Source of the DNA: Hydra vulgaris
Lineage: Eukaryota > Cnidaria > Hydrozoa > Anthoathecata > Hydridae
Assembly: GCF_038396675.1 (NCBI RefSeq)
Contig: NC_088931.1
Span: 75,124,001-75,188,000, forward strand
DNA: 64,000 nt
Direction of reading: 5' to 3'
The notes beneath the pieces were generated by a model. It ran no database searches. It worked only from the letters and a program-made list of their open reading frames with translations, and was not told the origin of the DNA. Shown here piece by piece: positions 24,296-37,985 of this stretch. Made by a program: the position numbers and the translations under genes. Each line of letters opens with the position of its first letter. Position 1 is the first letter of the stretch.

Positions 24296-26825
24296 TGCCC
24301 AACTCACGGGGTACATTGATACGCGTCAGGGGCACATTGATTCATAGGAATTCGGTTACTATTATTTTAATGAAATATCACTAACTAAAAATAACGAGTT
24401 AAATAATTATTACATTTATTAAGATAATTTTTAAACTAATAATTTTAAACTAGTTATTTATATATAAATCAAATTAAGATAAAGTCTTCAAATAAGGAAC
24501 TAAATATTTAGGAATAAGAAAATTTGTTAATCAATCTTCTAATCGGTTTTCAAATTTTTTTCTTAATATGTAATGCAGCATACACAAATATATGTTAAAT
24601 ACTTTTTTAGATTGAAATGTTGTATTACAAAGTTCAACAAAGAAGCTGTTCTGTTAGTGCAATTCTGAACTTTAAGATTGTGAAGTTTCAATATTGTAGT
24701 AAAAATATTAACAGTAGCCTCATCTTTTATATCAGGTAATACAAAAGATCCAGTTGGTTTAAGTTTCAAAAAAAAAAAGCGGAAGTCATTTCTTTGACCC
24801 TCTTCATGTCTTAATAAAATTTTCCGGATGAAATATTTAAAAGTTTTCTTTTTTTCTAAATTCGTCATCTTCACTATGACAAAGTCACCTTCCTGAAGCT
24901 CATTTTCCGTAGGTGGAGGAGTATTAACTATGTTATCACACAGCTCAGCAACGGATTCTTTAGAGTCTAAAGACTCCTGTGATTCAAATTTACTGTAACA
25001 ATCTGAAGAATCTGATTCCATGGTATTAGCTTTTGAAGTCTTTCTGGTTTATTTCTTGATCGGTTTTCCAACAATGTCTAACAAATTATGTGCAATTTGC
25101 AGATTTTTTGCACGTTTTCTTTTTTATTTTAAGTTTAATTTATCTTTAGCTTTCTGCAGTTCCTCTATTCTTTGTTTTTCTGGAGTATCTGTGTCGTTCC
25201 TCAACTTACCCTTCCCTTTCCCTTTTTTAGTAATCCTCTTTTGGTTCATTTTTAGGTAAGGTCTTACAGCTTCAGGCGTTATGCATAATTTTGATGATGA
25301 AGTTTTGATTGTTAATTCAGAAGCTCTAAATGTAGAAGGAATAATAATTAGTGATTCAGAATAACTAGTGAAGTTGATCGGCTCTGTACCAGAAGGCTCA
25401 TTCATTATTGTCTCATCAAAAGCGACAGGATAGGCAGAATTTAAATTGGTCTCAGTGGAAACTTGTGGTTCTTGGTAAACTTCACAGGGAGAAAAATTAT
25501 ATCTAAGAATGCTAATTTATTAAATGGCACGATTCCAGGTTTTGCAAATGCTCTCGTATTATTTTTTGCAGTGAACGATACGAAATAAGCCAATTTAAAA
25601 AGATTTGGAATGTTGTAAATAGTTAATGCCTTTCCAGGATGATAAAGGTGCCAGTCATTAAAAGCTACCTTTAGCTTCGCCTTAAATGGACCGAAGACAC
25701 CAACATCAAAGGGCTGGAGCTTGTGGAATAAATGTCGAGGAAACGACATGTAAACTATTCCACTATCTCGGGAATAGTTTATTGCATCAAGTGAAACATG
25801 GGACTTGTGGTTATCAAAAATAAGAAGAACAGGCTTTTCTTTTGTACTGTTTGCATGTTTTTGGATGTGTTTCAGGACTTCTAAGTGTAATTCACCATTT
25901 ATCCAACCTGATCAAGATGACAAACCCAGAGATCTGATGCACCATTCAAAAAATGACTTTTATAATGAACTTTGGGAAACACATAAACGGGTGAAATAGT
26001 AATGCCAGTACCAGTTATGATTCCTCCAAAAGTTAATAATTCCCCCCTTTCTGTGGAGACAATTTGGCCAACCTGCCGCTGTGTTTTTTCTGCCAATATT
26101 TTTGGAGCATTTAAGACCGTCGTAATACCGATTTCGTCAAAATTAATTATCCGATCAGCTGCAAAATTGTATCTTGATAAAACATCTTCTAGATTCTTAA
26201 AAAACATTTCAACAGCAGCCTTATTAAAAGAGAAAGATCAAGCCACACTTGTGTTTTAAGGTTTTCTTAAACTAATATTGGAATTCCTCTTTCGATAACT
26301 AGATATCCGATCAATGCCGGCGCTCTAATTATCATCCCTAGACTTTGAATAACTGCAATTTAATTTTTTTGCGAATTGTTATTTATTTGCTAGTTGGGGT
26401 ACTTGAGTTAAGATAACGCCATGATGCATTCTTCTGCATTTTATTATATATTTATTTAATTGCTTCTCTTGTGCATTAGTGAATACTTGTTGGAAGGTAT
26501 ACTTAGATGAATAGCTTATATCTTTTTTTTCTGTCTTCTTCTTTTTATTCTCAAGCCTATGTTGCAGAGTAGCACTTTTTAAGTTGTATTTATTAATTGC
26601 TTTTCTAATTGATAGCTTGCCTTCCATTACATCCGAGACTGCAGAAGCCATAGTAACTTCATCAATGTTACTTCTCTCAGTTTTTCGTTTGTCCGTTTGC
26701 ACCATTTTACTTTAAAGAAACAATAATGAGTGTTTTTATTATTCATCAGATAGAGAAGTACGGGGCACATTGATACATGAACCAATGTACTTCAAGAGTT
26801 TTTGTATCATTGTGCACCAATCTAC
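24296..26825 (-). mobile_element. pogo/Tigger DNA transposon
   Basis: A damaged pogo transposase is bracketed by a terminal motif close to CGGGGTACATTGATAC. It occurs at 24307 and again as GGGGCACATTGATTC at 24330 on the left; as GGGGCACATTGATAC at about 26761 and inverted as TATCATTGTGCACC at about 26806 on the right. Multiple subterminal copies are seen in such elements. Exact ends and the TA duplication were not resolved. Confidence 0.7.
24563..26705 (-). pseudogene. pogo/Tigger-type transposase, frameshifted
   Basis: Minus-strand order follows pogo transposases. There is an N-terminal psq-type HTH (VTMASAVSDVMEGKLSIRKA, 26379-26705). A broken linker contains SYRKRNSNISLR and FSFNKAAVEMFFKNLED. 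The DDE domain has FDEIGITTV (first Asp, about 26135), LIFDNHKSHV (second Asp, about 25820) and KLQPFDVGVFGPF (third Asp, about 25705). The C-terminus has ITPEAVRPYLK and a second ORF (24563-25021) with GDFVIVKM, a tail seen in related transposases. All three Asp positions survive, but at least two frame changes and a stop make it inactive as read. It is less decayed than the Tc1 copy. Confidence 0.85.
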
Positions 26826-28689
26826 TTTACAGAAATAAAAAATTAAATGAAATTTAAATAACAATTTATTCATAAAATTTGGAGCTTATATAGCATAATG
26901 AAGGACATTTAATAACCAAATAAATATATACACAACAGTCAACACAAATATACTCGACAAAATCACTCTCGAAAGAGAACAATGATATTTTAGCTATGAA
27001 CGCACGAAACACGTTTATACTTCTCAAGCGCCAAGCGATGACTGAACGCGCGTATATTTCTGAAATCGACTAATTCGAATAAAAGGCAATTTAGCCGAAG
27101 TATGGTAATAATTTATTTTATAGTAATACAAAAAAAAATGTAATATATATTTAATTTCTATTTTTAAATATAATATAATTTAAATAATAATGGAGCAAAA
27201 CAATATGGGAGAAGGACTGCTCCGATAACTGGAAAATCTATTTCAAGACCCCAATGATTTAGAGACCGTTATAAATACTTGCTATATATCAAAAAGTCAT
27301 TACAATCGTATTTACAATATAATTGTATAGATGAAATATAGATTTTGTAGCTTCACCGTTTAGATTTCATACAGGGCCAGCTTGCAGCAGACCTGTTTGA
27401 AAGTATTTATGAAAATCATTAGGATTGAGTAAAAAAAAATAATTAATGAAATACATAATCGAAAGTTTAATTAGGCATAATTAATGGCAACATTCTTTGA
27501 ATTAGTTAAAACTTGAGGAGAGTAAACAAAAAACTAGGTAATAGTTATAATAGTACATACTATTGTTATTAAATGAACTAAAAAAAATTAAAGATTGAAA
27601 AATTAAATTGAATGAATAGGTATAAAGATTTTAAGATTTTTACACGACTAAATCGACTTTTAGTCGTTTAGTAGGAAGTCCGTAGTCGAATTAATCGACT
27701 ATTCGATTTTTCAAAGTCAACTAATTATGACTAGTCGACTTTAAGTTGATTCAGTCGAAGTCACTAACAACACTAAATTGTATTTAACAAGCTGTCCGGA
27801 CCCGTAAAACACGGGTCTTGGTAAATCTATTTAACAGCGGCCATTTCTATACTTATTAAGTTTTTTAAATCTTTAACATAGATGAAAGTTGCGTATTTTT
27901 TGAAAAATTTTATTTTCGGTTGTTTTTAGAAACTTAAGCCTACAATAAAATATAACTTTCCTACTAAGATAATATTTATTTAAAAAGCAAAAGGGGACAA
28001 AGAAACGGGTCACAAAACCTATTTATGCCTTAAAATTTTAAGGTGCTCTGAACTGCAATTACTATTGATTTTTTTGGTTTATAGGCTTTTGTTAAAAGCT
28101 TTAAAATTTTGCGTCAAATTATCTCAACATATTTCAACATATTCGTTGTACCATCCATACTGCAGCCGTTTTTCAAAACGCCTTAAGGTAAAAAAATCAA
28201 TTTCGACTGTTTTTTTTTTTTTTGCTATATAAATTAATTAAAGTCGTAAAACATAATATAAATACATATAGCAGGCTATTTTACAAAATAAGCCAGTTTA
28301 GATGTCTACAAACGTTATTGAATACATATTTTTAAAGAGTTCTGAAAAAATTCATAAAAATTATTCGTTTTAAAAAACGTTTTACAAAGAGTTTCTCCTA
28401 ATCATGTTTTTTTAATTGCGTTTTTCTCGAAATACGTAATAAGCTTAGACGTTTTAAGAAACAGCTGCAGCAAATATTTTTATTAAAAAAATTAATGTTG
28501 CAAAAAAAAATCTTAATTGTCAAAAGAAAGTTTTAAAGTTTTTTCTAGCAACGGGCTATTTTTTTTTTGCGTATGTGTCAATCATGACACATACGCAACA
28601 AATTTTTCTCCCGGTGTTTTGATGTTTTTAGAAATTTTAGCTTTTTTAAAATCTTTTCGTATGTTAAAGTGCATAATATCGTTACATAT
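26826..28689. other. About 1.9 kb without genes; several repeat motifs
   Basis: 27640-27770 is dense in GTCGACT/AGTCGAT-type motifs. 27785-28030 resembles 29424-29790 (shared GCTGTC...ACGGGTC.TGGTAA and AAAGCAAAAGRGGACA), apparently an old duplication. 28567-28598 is a perfect hairpin (TTGCGTATGTGTCA and its complement around a 4-nt loop). No protein or RNA gene was recognised. Confidence 0.5.
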
Positions 28690-28763
28690 GTTTGTATATA
28701 ATCTTTATAAAACTTTAAAAGTATTTTGTATTTTAATATAATCGAAAAAAATGAAAAAAAAAA

Positions 28764-28840
28764 GTTGCTAGTGGTAGGACTCGAAACACGGCTTACTTGT
28801 TCAGAAGCTCGGCGTGCTAACCACTCGGCAACGCTGGCAC
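28764..28840 (-). tRNA. tRNA-like sequence (probably a pseudogene or SINE head)
   Basis: On the minus strand it has an A-box-like GTTGCCGAGTGGTTAGCACG and a B-box-like TTTCGAGTCC. The acceptor arm pairs only partly and the T-stem is poor, so a functional tRNA is unlikely. I could not settle an anticodon. A diverged copy is at 57953-58030. Confidence 0.4.
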
Positions 28841-30600
28841 AATGTTAGACGAAAATTTTAAAACTATATAACAACTTTTTTAACAGTTATAAATGTTATA
28901 GATCAAAGTTAAGAAGAGCTTGACGCAATGCAATTTTCAAGTGAAAATCAAACTGTAAAACTTGATAAATGTTTCAGTATGTTTTAACATTACTTTAAGT
29001 ACGTTAGATATTTGCATACACGTTCGTTCACGTTTCCTTATAAAACAAAGTGCTGCGATGCTTTCTCGCCACTATCTCGGTTGCAATGGCTGACAAGGGT
29101 TCAATTTCAAACACGCTCGAATGAGCACCAACACTACTACTACTACTAACACTATTAAATTCGGCAATATTATATAGAAATGATTGTAATCTCCAATGGT
29201 GATAATAGTATAAATGGATTCCATTCATATACAAAAATATAACGGAAATATAAAAAAACAAAGTAAAAGTGGCCAATAAATCCATACGAAGTTATAACTT
29301 CAAAGAGAATAAAAAATATAAAAATTTACATGAAAAACAAAAACATTTTTCTTAACTTAAATTAAAAATATTGATACACTTTATCAAAAATTAAAATTAC
29401 AAAAATCTAATATACTTTACAAAGAGCTGTCACGAACTGTATGATACGGGTCATGGTAACTACATTCCACAACCGACTTTACCTAAACTTGTTCATAATT
29501 TGGTTTCTTTGCTTCAATAATTCTTACTTTACGGCAAAAAATAAATTGATTTAAAATTTTTGGCTTTTGGTTAACAATGAACAATACTAATTTACTTCAA
29601 TATTTTTTACATTACAAAAGTATCATTATTAAAAATGACAGTTGCGTAATATTTCTTCCAGCGTTGGCTCTAATAAAATTTTATAAGGCTAAAGGCTGTA
29701 ATAAAGTTTTTATCATTAAGATTTGTTTAAAAAGCAAAAGAGGACACTGAAAACGGGACACTGATCCTAGTTATGTCAAATAAGTTCTATTTGTTTTAAT
29801 AATGATTCTATTTGTTTGACAATTCTTATAAAGATATTTCTGCAATAAACTCTTAACATGTTCTTTCAATTAAGCTTTCAATTGTTTTAATACCGGTTTT
29901 TGCGATTCTTTCAATTATTATAGCTATTATTTGTACCGAATCTCGGTACAAACACAAACTTAATGGGAATGGAATTATATAGATCCGTAATCACCAAAGT
30001 GATAAAATTATAAATGTTTTCCATTCACGTACAAAAATAACGGAAATAAAAAAAAACAAAGCAAAAATGGCCAATATATCCATATGAAAATTATTTCCAA
30101 GAAAAAAAAATATAAATCTATGTGAGAAATAAAAAACATATTTTCTTGAGATAAAATAAAGATAAAAACCTTTATTGTAATAAAAAATATTACATAAAAA
30201 ATAAATTTAACATATAAAAGTATTTGTTAAAGCAACTTGAGCTATTGTTTCATTATTATAAAGCTTCAGTAAATACTATGAAGATTAACGAAACTTCTAT
30301 AAAACGATCAACATTCAGAACATTTTTCAAATTCTGCTATGTAGGAACTTTCGAAAATCAGTCATAAAAGGCGGCATTCGACCTAAAAACGGAACAAAAT
30401 TGTTATTGAAAACACTTATTACGCATTAATGTGTTATGTACTCTATTTATTTATTTGAAAACTCAAAAATGTGAATAAGTAGATAACAAATAAGAAACAT
30501 ACTTTGAGCAATGTTGTTTTTCATTCAAGAAAGTTTTAAGATTAATTGTTGCAAGTCTGGATAAACTCTTTTAAAAAGCAACACAAAAATAAATAAGCAA
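28841..30600. other. Left outer arm, non-coding part
   Basis: No convincing gene. The 85-codon minus-strand ORF at 29028-29285 is not preserved as an ORF in the right arm (57660-57800). A hairpin TTTGTACCGAATCTCGGTACAAA lies near 29932-29954. Confidence 0.5.
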
Positions 30601-30619
30601 CATAAGCTCAGCGGGCATA

Positions 30620-30845
30620 GACGTCAATCAGACGGATGTCTTAATTAGGTTGCGACGTCTCAGACCAAGTTAAGACGTCCTAAAGACGTCCGGTGAAGAC
30701 GTCTTTAATACGTCCTTGTGACGTCTACAATATAATATTATTAGGACGTCCATATTTAAACGTCCTATTGACGTCTCTAAGACCTACTTTAGACGTCCTA
30801 ATTACCTCAGAAATAAAACGTCTAAAAGACGTTTAAAGGTCGTCT
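30620..30845. repeat. GACGTC-rich block (left copy)
   Basis: In about 225 bp the palindrome GACGTC or a one-base variant recurs more than a dozen times, often within AGGACGTC or AGACGTCT. It is mirrored at about 56105-56340. The pattern is that of a degenerate short palindromic satellite inside a MITE-like element. Confidence 0.8.
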
Positions 30846-30974
30846 TCAAAATAATTTAAATTTTAGGCAGATAAATTTATATATAAACATAGCGCGTAAA
30901 ATATTATGCGCTAACTAGATAGTTAAAAATGTCTGCTTGTTTTGGTTGATTATTATGGAAGCCGAGAAAGCTCA

Positions 30975-31225
30975 TCAAAAAAATATCTTTCAAATCGAGA
31001 AATATATATTTTAAATCCAGAAATATATTTTAAATCGCAAAAAACATTTTAAATCCAGAAATATATTTCAAATCGGAAAATTTATTTTAAATCCAAAAAT
31101 GAATATTTTTAATCGCGAAATATTGTTTAAATCGCGAAATATATTTCAAATCGGAAAATATATTTTAAATCCAGAAATATTTTTCAAATCGCAAAGTTTG
31201 TATAAAATTTAGAAATATAATCGCA
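30975..31225. repeat. Degenerate ~22-bp tandem repeat (left copy)
   Basis: Units close to AAATCNGGAAATATATTTT alternate CCAG, CGCA and CGGA cores about ten times. The corresponding right-arm block (55550-56010) is longer because of a 260-bp duplication. Confidence 0.75.
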
Positions 31226-31261
31226 ATATTTTCATATTTTCAAGTCCTAAAATTTATAAAG

Positions 31262-31990
31262 ATGGCGTCATACTGTGCCTCATGTTGAGCTAATCTTAAT
31301 CATGAGGACAATCTCTGTACACTCTGTGGAAATAATAGAAAGATTAAAGAAAGAGTGGAAGTAAATAGTTGCATGAATGAAAAACTTGTTCTTAGTGAAT
31401 TTCAAAACTGTAAAACTGTCGAGAGGACATCTAGATTTAAAAGAAAATCTTTTTCAACAATAATTTCCAATGACTCTCTAAAAAGAATGTTCTATTGAGA
31501 ATGTTACGATAAATGTTGGTATTATGAAAGATAATGGTAAAGATGAAATTAACATTATGAGAGGAAGTAAATTGCCTATATATGTCCTAAGGCAAAGTAA
31601 TGCAAAGATGTTTTTTGAAATCGCTTGTAGAAAACATGCAGATCATAACCAATTTTTCGATTATAGCGATAACTGGGTACTACTATATCATGATAAAAAA
31701 AAAAAAAAGCTGAGTATGCTCTAGGCACTAACTCTTTATTTACAGTTGAAAAGTATAAAGAAAGTTTAAACAAACCGTTTTCAAAGATAAACTTATATTT
31801 ATGTAAGCAAAGTATTTTAAATCAAGAAAATAAAGAAATCAACGATTTAAATAATGACACCTCTATTTCGGATTTAGATAACTTCTGTTTTCAATTTCAC
31901 AATGAAAATTTTAATAATAACACTTTGTTAAATAATTATTTTGAAGATGAAAATTTTCTGTTGAAAATAATCAGTCATTTTCTTATTTTA
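31262..31990 (+). pseudogene. N-terminal fragment of a HECT-type cnidarian gene (left copy)
   Basis: Starts MASYCASC then a TGA, followed by NHEDNLCTLCGNNRK, a two-pair Cys zinc motif. After a stop near 31498, a frame gives VGIMKDNGKDEINIMRGSKL and, in a shifted frame after the A-rich run at 31695, GTNSLFTVEKYKESLNKPFS. The order (Cys motif, RG-LP domain, LLYHD, FT-YKE) matches the N-terminal region of HECT-domain proteins that I recall from cnidarian and mollusc genomes. It is inactive and mirrored at about 55051-55510. HECT-domain pieces lie separately at 62.4-63.7 kb. Confidence 0.5.
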
Positions 31991-32033
31991 GTGTAGTTGA
32001 CAGTAAATCTGTAAAAACTCTTAAAGATCTTTT

Positions 32034-32064
<31 letters not shown>

Positions 32065-32329
32065 TTACGACAATATTTATTACAATTTAAATAAACAAAA
32101 CTTTATTACAATGATAAAAGTTAACAAGTCAAGATATCGTTAAGAAATAAATAATAAAAATAAATATAAAGAACGCGTATACTCAAAGAAGACCATCAGG
32201 TCTTGTCAGAGAGAAACCGTTAATTGCTTGTGGATAAAAAAACAAACAAAAAAATAAATAAAAAAAGAATATACATTAAATATATACATATACTAATATA
32301 GATAAGGGATTTTCAAATAAATTAAAAAT

Positions 32330-32985
32330 TTAAAAATAGATTAGTATATTTTCAGTTGAAAAAATGAGTTTTTTAAGATTTTGTTTAAAAGTATCAAAAT
32401 TACATTCTTGAGAAAAATCTTTAGAAGTATTTAGAACTATACTATTCCATAAAAATGGTCTGCGAAATGAAATAAAAAATTTTCTAAAATTAGTTTGAGA
32501 AAATGGTTGTCGAATTAAATTATCGTTCCTTAAAATATATTTATTTCTAACTCTTTGTAAATACAAGTTACGAAAAGAAACGGGTGATAGGTGGGTCTTG
32601 CATTTATACATAAAACAAAGAATATTAAAAACATTTAACTCATATATATTGAGTGCTTTCATATCATATAAAAGAGGCTTGGCGTGAGCAAAACGATCCT
32701 TGAAATTTATAAGGCGTGCTATATGTTTCTGTTGCCGATAGAGAGGTTTAAGTTTACTTTTATAAGTGCTACCCCAAGCAATGTTTGCATAATAAATATG
32801 GCAATGAATTAGCGAATAGTATAACTGAATTAAGGTATGTTTATCTAGAAAGTTTCTTATTTTGTTTAAAATGCCTATACTCTTTGAAATTTTATTGCAC
32901 AAGTTAGCAATGTGGCTTTTCCAATTAAGATTTTCATCGATATATACACCAAAAAATCTTGTCAGTAGAACGCTTTTAATAATAT
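32330..32985 (-). pseudogene. LINE C-terminal fragment (left copy)
   Basis: A minus-strand ORF of 190 codons (32330-32902) with GILNKIRNFLDKHTLIQLYY and the downstream LINE-tail motifs LYRQQKHIARLINF and FNILCFMYKCKTHL. In-frame sequence extends upstream (RFFGVYIDENLNWKSHIANL) to about 32985. It is the region after the RT catalytic core; the core itself is missing. The paired copy in the right arm (54235-54889) has an internal stop. Confidence 0.75.
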
Positions 32986-32989
32986 TTTA

Positions 32990-33675
32990 AATAATATTAT
33001 AACTTAATGTACACCAGGTTCTACAATTCATGTTTAAAATAAAACGTGGGCTTTCTCCTATTGTGTTTCAGTCTTACTTTAGTGAAATCTCGCACAAGTA
33101 TCCTACTAAATTTTCAATTAACAACTTCATTGTACCAAAAACTAATTTAAAACTAGGTTCTTACCAAATTCAATATCGTGGACCTTTTCTGTGGAAACAT
33201 TTTTTAAAATTTATTACAAAAAAAAATAATATTCAAAACATCTCTTTGGAACAATTCAAGAAAGAATCTAAGAGTCTCTTATTGCAAAATGACCTTGATT
33301 TAAAATATCTCTTTTAAAATAAATAATATAAATTATCTAAAATATAGTTATTGACACTACTTCTCTTTTGTTGCTGTTTTAATTTTATTTAACTTTTGTT
33401 AATTTTTGATATATTGCATTATATTTCAACACTTATATTTATATTGTAACTAAGGTGTAAAATGCTTATTATGTACTTTGCTACTTTTCTTTTTTTATAT
33501 ATAAGCTGACGATTTTTTTTCAATGTAAATGGGGCTTGATGATAAGACAGTTTATGTCTTCTGCTTGCTCCAGCTCTCTTATTTATTAACACGATTTATT
33601 TCATTGTAAATTTTAATATACGGCAAATATATATTAAAAAAAAATAAAAAAAAAATAAAAAAAATAAAAAAAATA
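32990..33675 (+). mobile_element. 5'-truncated LINE insertion present only in the left arm
   Basis: A plus-strand ORF (33030-33317; MFKIKRGLSPIVFQSYF ... YRGPFLWKHFL) is a LINE tail. It is followed by a 3' UTR and an (AAAATAA)n tail ending near 33675. The right arm runs straight through the equivalent point (about 54235-54250), so it is an empty site. Possible target duplication: AATAAT. Confidence 0.8.
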
Positions 33676-34038
33676 ATTATGTTATCGATAAAAAGAAAGT
33701 TTGTTTCTTTACAAAAAACAGCTAGTCAATCAGGTTTAGGAAACAGCTGAGGTCTTTGTAATTTGTCCTTTGTTTGAACAACATGATAAAAAACGTAGAA
33801 TTCCGCGTTTAACGGAACCAATATTTGTGCTAAACATCTGCGCCACGCTATTGAGGAAAGCGAAAGATACTATGACTCAAATGAGGTTTTGATTTTTCAA
33901 AAAACGGAGACCAGATATCATACTGATTAAGGGAGAAATGTATGGAAGGGCAGCTACATCAACTAACTTATACTTGCCCCAACCAAAACCCTCAGTCAAT
34001 GTAGCAGCATTCACTTGCATGTTTTGCCTAAATCAGTC

Positions 34039-35591
<1,553 letters not shown>

Positions 35592-35639
35592 ATTATTTAT
35601 TGTCAATTATAGGAAGAAAATAAAACTTTAAAAGAGATT

Positions 35640-37090
35640 CCAATCATCTTGCTGCATTTTGCAATGAGCCCTATGCAACAACAAAACCAACGTTGCCTCG
35701 TGCATTTTCGTCTACCTCTAGTACAATAAACACTGTATCTTTAATTTTATCATCATTAGAAAACAAAAAATGTGTTGTCTCCAGTAAATAGTGAATCCTT
35801 ATGTTCACCAGGCAAAATCCTAAATATACAAATTAGGCAGAATCCAAGAGAAAAATTAACTCCAAAGAAAAAAAAGTTAATGAATAGATTGTCTTATTTC
35901 TTCTAAGTTAGCTAGCTTTTACGAAGAATACAAAAATAAGATAGATTTAGTAAAGTCTAAAAGAAGACCATGCCATATAATTTCAAAGTGTTAAGGCAAA
36001 GTGTCAAAAGAAAAGAAGGTATTATAAAAGCTTAAAGAGAAGAAGTTAGAGACTTAAAACAGAAACTGTAAACATACCTCATTAATACAAGAAAAGCTAT
36101 ACAAATTAAAGAGAAAGAAAAATTAAGACAAATTAACCTCAAAATAATAAAATCATTAGAGAAAATAAAATAGCATTAGCTAGTTTAGAAAATAATATAA
36201 CCAGGTGGAGAAGGAAATTATAGCAAATTCAGTTAGGTCAGAAGATAGCAAGTCTTATGCATTACAAACTAGATTGGTAATTTATCGCATGTTGTTGTCT
36301 AATGTGCCAATATGTTGTTGTCTAATGTGCCAATTCTTATTGAAGAAAATTAAACGATATTTTGGTGTTAATATTTTGTATACTCCCCAGCGCATTACTG
36401 TTGAGCAAATGGCTCGTGAGCTTGGCAATATATCTGACCTACAAGCTGCAGAATGGACCTTTGGTAACAAAAATCTAACTCTTAGGTTTGATGCAACAAC
36501 ACAAGAAGGTGTCCGTATCAACAGCATTCACTTGACATCAAAGGATAAGTGTCAAGTCATTGATTTGGATCAATTACCTAGAGGTACATCAGATGATTAT
36601 CAAAAATACATGTAACGCAGTGGACCATATGGCTTTACTTTATTCAAATTATCACACGTTTTCTTTTAACGAAGGTTGTAAGTTATTTAATTCTCAAATA
36701 TATCAAACACAATGACAGACAGAGTTGCAGCAAACCATCTTACCATAACCAAAATTTGATAAACCTGTGGTAAGATTTTGAATGAGCTGAACTGTCATTT
36801 CCACCCATTTTGACACAATAGTTATTTCTTGTCATTCCGCATTACAGTCTCAGGAAATAAAAACTTGCCAATTATTTGGATACGATTGTATGGCAGTTAA
36901 AATTGTTTTAGCAATAAACAAAATGAGGTTTAAAGATGGCAAGGGTGATCCTGAAGGCTTTCTTACCTTTTTATACAATCAAAAACTGCCACGAGGTATA
37001 ATTCCAAGATTTCGTGGCAATCGTCTTAACTTTGTTTTTCGTACTTGCTTTATCTTTATAAAACACTACAATGCTTTTAAGGACTTTTAG
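35640..37090 (+). pseudogene. Decayed transposon-type ORF (FDATTQEG family), left copy
   Basis: Pieces follow an uncharacterised animal transposon-type protein that I recall from fish and cnidarians. There is an N-terminal basic/coiled stretch (TPKKKKLMNRLSYFF, then Lys/Glu-rich sequence with stops). The 36205-36615 ORF has QTRLVIYRMLLSNVP, RITVEQMARELGNISDLQAA, LTLRFDATTQEGVRINSIHL and DLDQLPRGTSDDY. The 36890-37090 ORF has INKMRFKDGKGDPEGFLTF and LPRGIIPRFRGNRLNFVF. Stops and frameshifts between pieces show decay. The family's enzymatic class is unknown to me. An identical mirrored copy lies at 47023-48473. Confidence 0.65.
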
Positions 37091-37156
37091 ACTATCGGAA
37101 TATAAAATTTGTATTATATACTAATTGTATAAAAATTAGTATATCATTTTGTATAT

Positions 37157-37258
37157 AGAAATGACTAACTTTACAAAAAAGACGCTCTACTATGGATGAA
37201 GTATGCATTTTTGGCAACGAGTATGGAAGTTTGTTACCCCCTCTAGCCCCCTGAGTAC
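37157..37258 (+). repeat. ~100-bp direct repeat, copy 1
   Basis: GAAATGACTAACTTTACAAA...AAGACGCTCTA and CCCCCTCTAG are shared with 38199-38302 in the same orientation at roughly 75-80% identity by eye. The two copies bracket the 120-bp tandem array, so this may be one composite element. Confidence 0.6.
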
Positions 37259-37429
37259 TACTGGTAGTTATAGTCTTGTAAAGTGGTAAAATATGTTTAG
37301 CTTATGTCTAGAATTTTGTAATGTGGCACGATATGTTTTTGTGTTAATTTCTTATATTAATTTTATCTTTTAGTTATATATAAAATTCTATAAATAATTT
37401 TGTCTTTTTTCTTACTTTATTTAGGTTGG

Positions 37430-37985
37430 AGGGAGATGGCACACACCCTTTTTCCTAAATCAATGTATTCATATTTATTATCTTATATTGTATTCACATT
37501 ATTATATCTTATTTATTATATCTATTTATTATCTTATATTGTATTATATCTATTTATTATATCTATTTATTATATCTATCCTATTATATCTTTTTTTTTT
37601 ATGTCTATCCTATTATATCTATTTATTTACTATCCTATTATAATATCCTATATTATACTATCCTAATATATCTATTTATTATATCTATCCTATTATATCT
37701 ATTTATTTACTATCCTATTATTATATCCTATATTATACTATCCTATATACTACTATCTTATAATATCCTATATTATACTATCCTATTATATCTATTTATT
37801 ATATCTATCCGATTATATCTATTTATTTACTATCCTATTATTATATCCTATATTATACTATCCTATATACTACTATCTTATAATATCCTATATTATACTA
37901 TCCTATTATATCTATTTATTATATCTATCCTATTATATCTATTTATTATCTTATATTGTATTCACATTATTATATCTTATATTGT
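37430..37985 (+). repeat. Tandem array including an exact 120-bp unit
   Basis: Low-complexity TATCC/TATTATATC sequence. 37681-37800 and 37801-37920 are two copies of a 120-bp unit differing at one base (37811), with shorter partial units on either side. Mirrored at about 46128-46683. Confidence 0.9.

Larger units (their letters stand above)
28690..34040. repeat. Outer inverted repeat, left arm
   Basis: This segment is the diverged reverse complement of 53862-58095. Blocks match in mirrored order: tRNA-like sequence, CTCATTCGAGCG block, GACGTC block, ATTTAAAATATATTTC repeats, HECT-type fragment, LINE tail, and the GGAGACCAGATATCAT end. The left copy has a LINE insertion at about 32990-33675 and about 460 bp at 31715-32175, both absent from the right copy. 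Confidence 0.85.

Noticed and set aside
29028..29285. 85-codon minus-strand ORF with a poly-Ser stretch
   Set aside because: The corresponding segment of the right outer arm does not keep the frame.
30620..30845. CRISPR or att-site array in the GACGTC block
   Set aside because: Spacing is irregular, units are six bases and degenerate, and no associated genes exist.
37400..37666. 88-codon Leu/Ile/Tyr-rich ORF (and its mirror at 46447-46713)
   Set aside because: Hydrophobic only because it spans the TATTATATC array; it is not a membrane protein gene.
37430..37985. CRISPR-like array
   Set aside because: The 120-bp units are contiguous low-complexity tandem repeats with no repeat-spacer alternation, and the DNA is eukaryotic.
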